The translations under genes and the position numbers were made by a program. From an uncultured Lachnospiraceae bacterium (GTDB lineage: Bacteria > Bacillota > Clostridia > Lachnospirales > Lachnospiraceae): a stretch of DNA of 7,867 bases. The stretch's first letter is position 1. Each line of letters begins with the position of its first letter. Shown piece after piece: positions 1 to 5,990 of this stretch. The stretch spans positions 1-7,867 of the forward strand of contig CAMPAX010000106.1 in NCBI GenBank assembly GCA_946633495.1, given 5' to 3'. Below the pieces are notes generated by a model that saw only the letters and a program-made list of their open reading frames with translations, searched no databases and was not told where the DNA came from.

Positions 1-30
1 TCCCACGCCTTACCACTTGGCTACAGCACC
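1..30 (-). tRNA. Partial tRNA (5' half), probably tRNA-Cys
   Basis: Read on the minus strand from position 30, the sequence gives a 7-nt acceptor strand GGTGCTG, the linker TA, and a D arm GCC-AAGTGGTAA-GGC. The first anticodon-stem strand TGGGA follows, and then the window ends. The anticodon lies outside the window, so identity is inferred. The D arm is the form common to Firmicute tRNA-Cys and tRNA-Gln, and the G1-G2 start favours Cys because tRNA-Gln usually starts with T. It is the third and last visible member of the minus-strand tRNA operon, separated by 83 nt from tRNA-Asn. Confidence 0.75.
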
Positions 31-113
31 GGAAAATATGTGATCCGGATGATACTGAAAGCTATGGGGATCATTCCAAAAGAACATCGCATCAGCCCGT
101 ATCTCGCCGGAAA

Positions 114-185
114 CTCCCCGAGTAGGGCTCGAACCTACAACCCCGCGGTTAACAGCCGCGTGCTCTACCATTGAGCTATCGAGGA
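114..185 (-). tRNA. tRNA-Asn (anticodon GTT)
   Basis: A complete cloverleaf folds on the minus strand. The acceptor strands TCCTCGA and TCGGGGA pair, with one G-T pair. The D stem is GCTC/GAGC. The anticodon stem CGCGG/CCGCG encloses the loop CTGTTAA, giving anticodon GTT. The T stem is GTAGG/CCTAC with loop TTCGAGC. The discriminator base is G. The 3' CCA is not encoded; TTT follows on the minus strand, so CCA must be added after transcription. It lies 22 nt downstream of tRNA-Ser in the same operon. Confidence 0.97.
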
Positions 186-207
186 ATGAAGTTATGAATA
201 TAACTCG

Positions 208-295
208 CGGAGATGGAGGGATTTGAACCCTCGCGCCGGTTCCCCGACCTACACCCTTAGCAGGGGCGCCTCTTCAGCCACTTGAGTACATCTCC
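208..295 (-). tRNA. tRNA-Ser (anticodon GCT)
   Basis: The minus strand gives a perfect 7-bp acceptor stem (GGAGATG/CATCTCC). The anticodon stem CGCCC/GGGTG has one G-T pair and encloses CTGCTAA, giving anticodon GCT for AGC/AGT serine codons. A long class II variable arm, as expected for Ser, precedes the T stem GAGGG/CCCTC with loop TTCAAAT. The discriminator is G and CCA is not encoded. It is the promoter-proximal gene of the tRNA operon. Confidence 0.97.
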
Positions 296-376
296 AGTGC
301 CTGAATCCCTCACCAAGGCTTCGCATGCCACGAAACCAGTGACTTCATCAGATTGTGCGTTTTCAAACGCTTAAAC

Positions 377-405
377 ATAATAACAAATACAGCCCGTGAT
401 GTCAA
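377..405 (-). promoter_or_regulatory. Sigma-A promoter of the tRNA operon
   Basis: On the minus strand a consensus -35 box TTGACA (positions 405-400) is followed by exactly 17 nt and a -10 box TATTAT (382-377). Transcription would start near 370, giving a leader of about 75 nt before tRNA-Ser. It is the best promoter in the window and fits a strongly expressed stable-RNA operon. Confidence 0.9.
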
Positions 406-427
406 GTGTTATCCAAAATTTCACGGT

Positions 428-452
428 CTCGGTCCGGTAATCGCCGGACCGA
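428..452 (-). terminator. Stem-loop after the VWA gene, possible weak terminator
   Basis: A 9-bp GC-rich stem (TCGGTCCGG/CCGGACCGA) with a 6-nt loop lies between the VWA stop codon and the tRNA promoter. On the minus strand a T tract (AAATTTT) starts only about nine bases after the stem rather than directly after it. It is therefore a poor intrinsic terminator, though its position suits one. It could also insulate the tRNA promoter from read-through. Confidence 0.4.
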
Positions 453-516
453 TTCAGGATATCCGAAACCACAGGGCTACGATATCCCCGCGCGCAGGAT
501 CCGCACCCGGTTTCAG

Positions 517-1191
517 TTATTTTTTATGCCGCCTCTTATAGTCTTCCTGGATCGGAGCCAGCATTTCATCTGCCGCAAATGCCGCTTTCATGTAATCGAC
601 CGAAGGAGCCTGTCTTGCACATGAAACCATCCTCGACATCATCTGGAAATTCAGAGCTGTTCCCTCTTCGTCACATTCATAACGCACCGCATGATGCCGA
701 TCCACGCCGAACCGGTCCGCCACCGCGACTGCATCGATATTTGCACCGAGGAAGATAAACTCCCAATGATATTTTTCCTTCTGCCGCTCTACCATCCGCT
801 TCACGTCATCGTAACTATAGCGGCGGCTTGCATTTTCCATACCGTCCGTGGTAATGATGAACAGCGTCTTCTCCGGCACATCTTCCTCCCTGGCATACCG
901 ATGGATCGTTCCGATGTGATGGATGGCACCACCCAATGCATCCAGCAGTGCCGTACAACCACGCACATAGTATTCTTCATCCGTGATCTCTGCAACGTCC
1001 GCCAGAGGCTTCCGGTCATGAAGCACCTCTGTCTTGTCATCAAAAAGTACTGTGGAAATGATGGCTTCCCCCTCTTCCTTCTTCTGTTTTGCCAGCATGG
1101 AATTGTACCCTCCGATGGTATCCCCTTCCAGCCCTCCCATGGAACCGCTTCGGTCCAGGATAAAAACTATTTCTGTAAGTCCTTTCTTCAT
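517..1191 (-). CDS. VWA (von Willebrand A) domain protein, cytoplasmic
   Basis: The 224-residue protein is essentially one VWA domain. The metal-ion-dependent adhesion site is complete: D13-x-S15-x-S17 in ILDRSGSMGG, T80 in RGCTALLDALGG, and D116 in FIITTDGMENAS. It should bind a divalent metal and mediate protein contacts. No signal peptide or membrane segment is seen, so an intracellular role is likely. Such stand-alone VWA proteins are known from stress and Ter-like systems, but none of those partners is visible here. The start at 1191 has AAAGGAG nine bases upstream. An in-frame ATG at 1197 would be only three bases from that site, and the longer frame from 1257 lacks a good site. The gene lies downstream of the macro-domain gene in the same direction, separated by a strong terminator, so it probably has its own promoter. 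Substrate and partner are unknown. Confidence 0.9.
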   Translation of the reverse strand: MKKGLTEIVFILDRSGSMGGLEGDTIGGYNSMLAKQKKEEGEAIISTVLFDDKTEVLHDRKPLADVAEITDEEYYVRGCTALLDALGGAIHHIGTIHRYAREEDVPEKTLFIITTDGMENASRRYSYDDVKRMVERQKEKYHWEFIFLGANIDAVAVADRFGVDRHHAVRYECDEEGTALNFQMMSRMVSCARQAPSVDYMKAAFAADEMLAPIQEDYKRRHKK

Positions 1192-1289
1192 ATGCATTTT
1201 CTCCTTTCTGAATGATGACAGGATATTTTTTCCTCTGTCGATACTCCGCCATAACATTTCCTATTGCTTTCTTCTGGTATCAGTATATC

Positions 1290-1441
1290 TCTGTACCGGA
1301 GGGCCTGGGTCGCCTGACATGCGACATCTGCGGTGCCATCTTTAAGGCCTCGATCACACAAAGTCGAGCCGCATGATCTCGCAAAAAAAGAGCCACCGAT
1401 TCACACAAGAGGTGTGAACGTGACTCAGTTCTGTACCGGAG
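1290..1441. repeat. Exact 12-bp direct repeat, copies 140 bp apart
   Basis: The 12-mer TCTGTACCGGAG occurs at 1290-1301 and again at 1430-1441. The two copies bracket the terminator and the start of the VWA leader. It could be a protein-binding site, a remnant of a small insertion, or chance. No inverted ends or other mobile features were found between the copies. Confidence 0.4.
1383..1426 (-). terminator. Rho-independent terminator of the EAL-GGDEF-macro operon
   Basis: On the minus strand GAGTCAC-GTTCACAC pairs with GTGTGAAT-CGGTGGCTC around a 5-nt loop. The stem has about 14 pairs with a small internal bulge and is followed directly by TTTTTTT. It lies about 100 nt past the macro-gene stop codon and before the VWA gene, so it most likely ends the operon. 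There is no T tract on the plus strand, so it acts in one direction. Confidence 0.9.
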
Positions 1442-1522
1442 CCTCCTCCGATCTGTTATTCATTTACAAAAGCTTCTCACATTACGTTCAAGTGCCGGAT
1501 CAAAATCACCAGCCGGCTCACC

Positions 1523-2617
1523 CTACTCTCCAAGCAGCGGCTGGCGGTGGTCGAACAGGGCGAGATTTATGGTATAGGTATCATAGATCCCATGCTCGAT
1601 AAAGTACTCAATGATAAGATCGAATTTATTGCTCTTGGACAGCGCGAATCCCGCACGGCGGAGCAGATCCTGGGTTTCGTCCAGGTTAAGACGAAGGGCC
1701 AGGGCAAATGCCACCGCTGTCATTTTCTTCGGCTGATATTCTTCCTTGCTCCGGATCTTGGAGAAGAGCTTTCGGTCCACATTCGCACGTTTGTAAACCT
1801 CCACATCCGTGTAACCCTTCTCATCGATCCACCAAAGCAGCGCTTCCTGCCAGGTATCCGCAATATGCTTCATTCGTTCCTCGAGGGTGTCTTCCGGAGA
1901 GGCTTCTTCATCCGCCGCCTCCAACGGCACGTCTTCCGTTACCTTTTCCATGGAATCGCCTGCTGCCGCACCGGGCATGGGCATTTCCATGTGGTAAGAC
2001 GCGGCGGCATTCATCTTCGCAGCCTCCGTCCGTCTTCCTCTGCCCTCCGACGAACCAAAAACCCCATACTCCTCTTTCTGCCGCGCTTCCACTGTCTTCT
2101 CTTCGATAAATTCATCGATCTCATCGAAGACCTTGCCGGACAGAACAAAGGACTCGGAATCGAAAACCACCAGGATGATCTTCATTTCGTGTTCCATCAG
2201 AAACTCGCTGAAGACGGAAACCGCCACCTTCAGTGCCTCATCCTTCGGAAATCCGTATACGCCTGTGGAGATCAGCGGAAATGCTACGCTTTCGCACCCC
2301 AGCTCCACTGCAACCTCCAGACTGTTCAGATAACACTGCCGGAGCGAATCGATCTCTCCCCGGGATCCATCCTCCCAGACCGGTCCCACGGCATGGATCA
2401 CATATCTTGCCGGCAGCGCAAATGCCGGCGTCGGAGCCGCCTGCCCGATATTGAGCCGTCCGATCCGGGTGCGCTCCGCCAGAAGGAGCTCTGCACCCGC
2501 CGCCTCATAAATGGCCCGATCCATCCCATCCGCATAGATCGGTTCGGGATTGGCCGAGTTTACAATGGCGTCAGCCTTTACTTTCGTTATATCGTTTCTT
2601 ACGATCCGAAATGCCAA
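1523..2617 (-). CDS. Macro-domain (ADP-ribose-binding) protein with C-terminal helical domain
   Basis: The 364-residue protein has three parts. Residues 1-175 form a macro domain: ND9ITK, IVN20SANPE, GMDRAIYEAAG (a less Gly-rich form of the usual ligand loop, keeping D33), and PLISTGVYGFP at 114-124. Macro domains bind ADP-ribose or related nucleotides, and some remove ADP-ribose from proteins or nucleic acids. Residues 176-250 are a polar, acidic linker of low complexity. Residues 255-362 form an all-helical domain with two Trp (WW) and a pattern like an XRE-type helix-turn-helix (FSKIRS, KKMTAVAFALALRL, LLRRAGFALSKSNKFD). I have seen this tail on Firmicute macro proteins, but its function is unknown to me. 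Translation starts at TTG, supported by a near-perfect ribosome binding site; the first internal ATG would remove the ligand loop. It follows the GGDEF gene by 24 nt and is therefore co-transcribed with it. Confidence 0.9.
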   Translation of the reverse strand: MAFRIVRNDITKVKADAIVNSANPEPIYADGMDRAIYEAAGAELLLAERTRIGRLNIGQAAPTPAFALPARYVIHAVGPVWEDGSRGEIDSLRQCYLNSLEVAVELGCESVAFPLISTGVYGFPKDEALKVAVSVFSEFLMEHEMKIILVVFDSESFVLSGKVFDEIDEFIEEKTVEARQKEEYGVFGSSEGRGRRTEAAKMNAAASYHMEMPMPGAAAGDSMEKVTEDVPLEAADEEASPEDTLEERMKHIADTWQEALLWWIDEKGYTDVEVYKRANVDRKLFSKIRSKEEYQPKKMTAVAFALALRLNLDETQDLLRRAGFALSKSNKFDLIIEYFIEHGIYDTYTINLALFDHRQPLLGE

Positions 2618-2624
2618 AGGTAGG

Positions 2625-2634
2625 CACCCCCTTT
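2625..2634 (-). promoter_or_regulatory. Ribosome binding site deciding the TTG start of the macro gene
   Basis: On the minus strand AAAGGGGGTG matches the ideal AAAGGAGGTG at nine of ten bases and sits 7 nt before the TTG at 2617. No ATG is available in a suitable place. This makes the non-ATG start convincing. Confidence 0.85.
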
Positions 2635-2641
2635 CGCACGC

Positions 2642-3868
2642 TTACGCGCGATACTTTCTGCGTTGTTTGTTACGGTACATTTCCGCATCCGACAGCTCAA
2701 TGGCATCCCGGAAGGACCCCTCCTTCGCCTGCATGGTGGAAGTACCGAAGGATACCGACAGCTTCTGTCCATGGATCTGGAAGATATCCTCCATCTCCTC
2801 CAGCATTTTCAGGTATTCCCTCGCCCGCTCATCATCCGTCTTCGGCAAAAAAGCAAGAAACTCGTCCCCGCCCATCCGACAGATCACACTGTTCTCCGGA
2901 AGGATACTCTTCATCAGCGTTACGGACATGCGGATATACTCATCGCCCATCATATGCCCGTACTTATCATTGATCAGCTTCAGATGATCGCAGTCCGCGG
3001 AAATGATACTGAGCGGGAAGCTGCTCTGATTCAGGGTCTTGGTATATACCTCCATGTACGCACGGTTATAGAGACCGGTCAGTTCGTCAGTGAAAGACAT
3101 CTTCTCCAGCTTCCGCTTCAGATTCTCCTGCTCCGTCACGTTATTGATCAGTGCAATGATCCCCCGGATCCGTCCGTCCTCGTATTTCAGCGGCTCCTTG
3201 ATGAGCTGCAGGAATTCCTGTTGGCCGTCTTCATTTTCCTCGATGATATAGGAAGTTCCCATACCGGTCTTCAGGATCCGCATATCGGATTCATACGCCT
3301 TCCGGGCATTCTCCTGATCCTTTCGGATCTCCATGTCCGTCTTGCCCCGGATGGTCCAGTCCGGATCATCATAATGCTCCAGATGATGCCAGTACTGGGT
3401 ACAGAACACATACTTGCCCCTGGCATCCTTCAGATAAATGAGCGATGGAAGCACCTGCAGCATCCTCGCAAATTCATCAAAGGATACGGAGCTTACAAAC
3501 TGGCTGGCCCGCTGAACCCGGTTCTGAACAACCGCTGCCGGGGAGCCCAAAAGGATGGTATCCACCACCGGATCCGAAAGATATTCCAGATCCTTCACTG
3601 CATTCTCCGCATCCGTCAGAACCAGTGCCGGAACGGCGAAGATCACCGTGTTGTTCTCTTTCATATAATCCAGCACCTGCTGCACATCTGCCCGGGTGTT
3701 GGGGCGGTCCACGATCACCGCAATGATATCATTTGATTCCTCATCCAGAAGCCGGATCACTTCCTTCGGATCCGTCTCCACCTGTATCTTATAAGTATCC
3801 TTTAAAACATCACTGACAAACCGGGCCGCATCGCTCTCCGGCTCAGTGATCACGATCAGTCTTTTCAT
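2642..3868 (-). CDS. Diguanylate cyclase: pseudo-receiver, PAS and GGDEF domains
   Basis: The 408-residue protein should make c-di-GMP from two GTP. Residues 1-120 resemble a response-regulator receiver: D54 in AVIVDRPN and T85 in ALVLT are present, but the usual Lys near residue 109 is replaced (DTILLGSP), so phosphorylation control is doubtful. Residues 131-250 form a PAS sensor (PSLIYLKDARGKYVF). Residues 255-408 form a GGDEF cyclase with DELTGLYNR, DCDHLKLINDKYGH and an intact active site GGDEF at 333-337. The RxxD product-inhibition site is missing; PENS occupies its place, so classic feedback inhibition is unlikely. No membrane segment is seen. GGAGG lies nine bases before the ATG at 3868, which is preferred over an in-frame ATG at 3913 that falls within the intercistronic palindromes. 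It is the second gene of the operon. Confidence 0.93.
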   Translation of the reverse strand: MKRLIVITEPESDAARFVSDVLKDTYKIQVETDPKEVIRLLDEESNDIIAVIVDRPNTRADVQQVLDYMKENNTVIFAVPALVLTDAENAVKDLEYLSDPVVDTILLGSPAAVVQNRVQRASQFVSSVSFDEFARMLQVLPSLIYLKDARGKYVFCTQYWHHLEHYDDPDWTIRGKTDMEIRKDQENARKAYESDMRILKTGMGTSYIIEENEDGQQEFLQLIKEPLKYEDGRIRGIIALINNVTEQENLKRKLEKMSFTDELTGLYNRAYMEVYTKTLNQSSFPLSIISADCDHLKLINDKYGHMMGDEYIRMSVTLMKSILPENSVICRMGGDEFLAFLPKTDDERAREYLKMLEEMEDIFQIHGQKLSVSFGTSTMQAKEGSFRDAIELSDAEMYRNKQRRKYRA

Positions 3869-3911
3869 CCTGTGTTTCCTCCGGTGATCTATGCGAGTTA
3901 TGGGATTCTTC

Positions 3912-3955
3912 ACCGTACTCCGTACGGTTCAGAATGACATATGTCTGTCATCCTG
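3912..3955. repeat. Tandem palindromes in the EAL-GGDEF gap, REP-like repeat
   Basis: Two hairpins occupy the 96-nt gap between the EAL and GGDEF genes. One is accgtac-tcc-gtacggt (3912-3928), a perfect 7-bp stem. The other is cag-a-atgaca-tatgtc-tgtcat-c-ctg (3930-3955), nine pairs with one mismatch. Neither is followed by a T tract, so they are not intrinsic terminators. On the minus strand the unit contains GTCATTCTGA, then the small palindrome, then GAAGAATC. That order resembles a dispersed intergenic repeat that I recall from many bacterial genomes. It may stabilise or help process the operon mRNA. Confidence 0.6.
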
Positions 3956-3964
3956 TAATCCCGA

Positions 3965-5584
3965 TCATGCCTCTCCGTCCACCACCAACGTCGCGGAACC
4001 CAATGCCTTCAGCGGGTGTCCGTTCTCATCCTTCACCAAAGTATACCGCACATGGAAAGGTACGCGTCCCACAGTGAGAGGAATTATAGTCTCCAACGAC
4101 TCCACCCCTTCTTCCAGTTTTTTGTGCCAGTCACGGTACATATCCGCATAATCCGGCGGGAAGATCCCTGCTTCGATGGCCGGTTCCGGATAGTTGCGAA
4201 CCAGCGGCGGAAGCCCAAGATCCCGCATGCAGCGGAAGCAGGGGCGCATCTCCTTCGTAGCGATGGTGTATTCCCATGCATAAATGTTGGCCTGTTCAAA
4301 CGCCGCTTTGAAGCGGATCTCGTCCTCGGCCACCTGCTGATCCCTTTTCTTCTCTGCGGTTACATTCTGTACCATGGCGTAAACCAGATACTCATTGCCC
4401 GCCTCTCCGATGATCCTGGCGTAGGTCCTGATACAGATATGATCCTCCCCGCAGCAGTCGGAAACCACCGTCCGCCAGGTCTCGGACATCTCCTCATCGC
4501 CGCTTTCGATGGCGCGGCGAAGCATATCCTCATATTTCTGATCTTCCTCGGCATCAAAATGATTCCATGTGTCATGACCGATGATGTCATGCTCATTCAT
4601 GTTCATCCCAAGCTCCTTCACGTATTTCCGGTTCACGCGGAGGATCTTCTTCTGTTTCGTGTCGATGTTGTATGTGAAGATTGCTGCGCCACCCACAAAG
4701 TTGTTGAAGATCAGGGTCTCCATGGAGTTCGGATCCCAGAATTTGCCCGCATCCAGCGTCTTCACCAGGTTCATGGCCGGTGTCAGGGGTTCATGATCCA
4801 GCTGAACCATTTTCTCCAAAAATTCCTCTTCCGGAAGGGGCCTGTAATAGAGATATCCCTGGATATAATTACAGCCCGTACTCTTCATATAATCCGCCTG
4901 CTCCATAGTCTCCACGCCCTCGGCGATGACCGGAGTATTCAGCCATTTGGTCATCTGAACGATGGAGGACAGGATCGTACCTCCGCGTCCGCCGATATCA
5001 CCGGACAGAAATGCCATGTCCAGTTTGATCACGTCCACATCCAGATCCTTCAGAATGTTCAGCGAGGAATAGCCGCTGCCGAAGTCGTCCATTTCCACAG
5101 TGTAACCGTGGTCGTGCAGCTGACGCAGCACGCGGGTGATCATCTCCCGGCCGCCAATGGCCGAGGACTCCGTGATCTCCAGACGCAGATACTGCACGGG
5201 GATATCGTACTTCTTACGCAGCCCTTCGATCTCCTCTACATAATTCGTATTATAAATGTCATAGCGGGACATATTCACCGAGATTGGTATGATGGAAATG
5301 CCCTGATCCAGACATTTTCGCTGGAATTTGCACACCGTCTCAAAGATATGAAGATCCGCGCGATAGATCAGATTGTTCTTCTCCAGCACGGGAATAAAAT
5401 CCCCGGGCATCTGAACGCCGTAGATCGGGTGCCTCCAGCGCATCAGCGCTTCCGCCCCCACCATGCGGCCTGTGGAATGATTGATCTGCGGCTGATACAC
5501 CGCAAAAATATGGCCAAACTGCAGGGCATCTTCAAAACAGCCCATCAGTTCCGCTTCCCCCATCTTTCCCTGAAGATCTTCCAT
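3965..5584 (-). CDS. c-di-GMP phosphodiesterase: EAL domain followed by two PAS domains
   Basis: The 539-residue protein should open c-di-GMP to linear pGpG. The EAL domain (about 15-260) has the full catalytic set: E45-A46-L47 in GAEALMRW, N104 in SVNMS, E136 in LEITES, D166-D167 in MDDFGSGYSSL, K187 in IKLD, E222 in IAEGVET and Q242 in IQGYLY. Two PAS-type sensor regions follow, at about 289-415 (ending VQNVTAEKK) and 422-536 (FEQANIYAWEYTI to the end). The protein stops where a GGDEF domain often follows in larger relatives; here the cyclase is the next gene. No membrane segment or signal peptide is seen, so it is probably cytoplasmic. The ATG at 5584 has AGGAGG six bases upstream and is preferred over an in-frame start at 5671 with no such site. 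It is the first gene of the operon. Confidence 0.93.
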   Translation of the reverse strand: MEDLQGKMGEAELMGCFEDALQFGHIFAVYQPQINHSTGRMVGAEALMRWRHPIYGVQMPGDFIPVLEKNNLIYRADLHIFETVCKFQRKCLDQGISIIPISVNMSRYDIYNTNYVEEIEGLRKKYDIPVQYLRLEITESSAIGGREMITRVLRQLHDHGYTVEMDDFGSGYSSLNILKDLDVDVIKLDMAFLSGDIGGRGGTILSSIVQMTKWLNTPVIAEGVETMEQADYMKSTGCNYIQGYLYYRPLPEEEFLEKMVQLDHEPLTPAMNLVKTLDAGKFWDPNSMETLIFNNFVGGAAIFTYNIDTKQKKILRVNRKYVKELGMNMNEHDIIGHDTWNHFDAEEDQKYEDMLRRAIESGDEEMSETWRTVVSDCCGEDHICIRTYARIIGEAGNEYLVYAMVQNVTAEKKRDQQVAEDEIRFKAAFEQANIYAWEYTIATKEMRPCFRCMRDLGLPPLVRNYPEPAIEAGIFPPDYADMYRDWHKKLEEGVESLETIIPLTVGRVPFHVRYTLVKDENGHPLKALGSATLVVDGEA

Positions 5585-5615
5585 AAGAAACCTCCTCAAA
5601 GCCTTACGCTCCCAC

Positions 5616-5637
5616 GGTGCGGTATGCGCCATGCACC
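5616..5637 (-). promoter_or_regulatory. Hairpin in the EAL mRNA leader
   Basis: In the roughly 95-nt leader, GGTGC-ATG pairs with CAT-GCACC around a GCG loop, with a 3-nt bulge (ACC) on the 3' side. It lies about 30 nt before the start codon. I could not match the leader to a c-di-GMP riboswitch. It may affect translation or may be incidental. Confidence 0.35.
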
Positions 5638-5686
5638 CTGGCGCCTTATCTTCTCTCCGACTTGTTACCAACCGATAGATACTTCT

Positions 5687-5711
5687 ATTTTACCATGAAA
5701 TCCCTCATTTC
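5687..5711 (-). promoter_or_regulatory. Candidate promoter with dyad operator for the EAL-GGDEF-macro operon
   Basis: On the minus strand TAAAAT at 5692-5687 preceded by TGG makes an extended -10 box, with a start near 5680. The expected -35 position (TGGTGA) is poor. A dyad TGAAAT-CCCTC-ATTTCA (5696-5712) occupies the space immediately upstream of the -10. That arrangement suits control by a DNA-binding protein, either an activator replacing the weak -35 or a repressor. No regulator is identified. Confidence 0.5.
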
Positions 5712-5770
5712 ACCACCGGAAAATGCAAAATGTCTGACAAATTCGCCGTTGAAATCGGAACCGGGGATAT

Positions 5771-5985
5771 GATAACATGATGATAGGGTCAAAAGGTCCG
5801 AGCGACGCGCCTATGCGGTCGCTTGAGACCTTAATTGACCCGCCGAACACGAATGGCGTAGTCATTTTTCACAGAAAAATGACGAGAGCCGTGAGTGTTC
5901 CCGCAGCACATTGCACACGTAGTGTGCGTGCTGCGGATCATCAGCTGGGGGCAAAATACCTTTTGACCCCAGCATCATAACATAT
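5771..5985. repeat. Four-hairpin intergenic element with inverted ends (MITE-like or structured RNA)
   Basis: Both ends carry the exact inverted 12-mer GGGTCAAAAGGT (5786-5797 and the complement at 5958-5969), extended outward by similar sequence (ATGATGATA versus ATGATGCTG). Between them lie four successive hairpins. Hairpin A (5786-5841) is over 20 bp, with a 2-nt bulge and a cgc-ctat-gcg tip. Hairpin B (5845-5900) is closed by gaacac/gtgttc, with a perfect 9-bp upper stem gtcattttt/aaaaatgac. Hairpin C (5901-5936) has ccgcagcac/gtgctgcgg below and gcacac/gtgtgc above. Hairpin D (5944-5973) has gctgggg/ccccagc below and caaaa/ttttg above. ATAT flanks both sides (5767-5770, 5982-5985) and could be a target duplication. 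It has no coding potential. A small non-autonomous mobile element or a structured RNA are the main explanations. Confidence 0.7.
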
Positions 5986-5990
5986 ATAGT
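5963..5990 (+). promoter_or_regulatory. Promoter of the choline-binding gene, -35 inside the hairpin element
   Basis: TTGACC (5963-5968), 16 nt, then TATAGT (5985-5990) gives five of six consensus bases in each box. Transcription would start near 5997 and yield a leader of about 100 nt. The -35 lies within the 3' arm of hairpin D, inside the inverted end of the intergenic element, and the -10 lies just beyond the element. Confidence 0.7.

Larger units (their letters stand above)
1192..1522. other. Gene-poor gap of 331 nt between macro and VWA genes
   Basis: Apart from the terminator at 1383-1426 and the VWA ribosome binding site, I see no gene here. A TATACT hexamer on the minus strand at 1287-1282 could be a -10 for the VWA gene, but no acceptable -35 lies at the right distance. 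An exact 12-bp repeat is listed separately. A short inverted repeat (ctcga/tcgag) lies around 1349-1366. A 53-codon plus-strand frame was examined and rejected. Confidence 0.5.

Noticed and set aside
1215..1376. Plus-strand 53-codon frame ending in a CDIC zinc-knuckle-like motif (LTCDICGAIFKA)
   Set aside because: Its start overlaps the VWA ribosome binding site region on the other strand, it has no Shine-Dalgarno, only one CxxC pair, and it would run into the T-tract side of the terminator. Probably chance.
1547..2623. Long plus-strand open frame opposite the macro-domain gene
   Set aside because: Antisense shadow; the product is rich in His, Arg and Leu with no domain, while the minus strand encodes a clear macro domain.
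5585..5680. Possible c-di-GMP riboswitch in the leader of the EAL gene
   Set aside because: GGGAGCGTAAGGCTTT recalls part of the GEMM-I motif, but the other conserved half and the receptor helix are not found, so I only list a hairpin.
4016..5698. Long plus-strand open frame of 560 codons opposite the EAL gene
   Set aside because: Antisense shadow of a gene with a complete EAL catalytic set; a similar shadow at 2663-3736 opposite the GGDEF gene was rejected for the same reason.
5786..5973. Hairpin series considered as a CRISPR array
   Set aside because: The four hairpins differ from one another in sequence and length, there are no identical direct repeats with regular spacers, and no cas gene is present.
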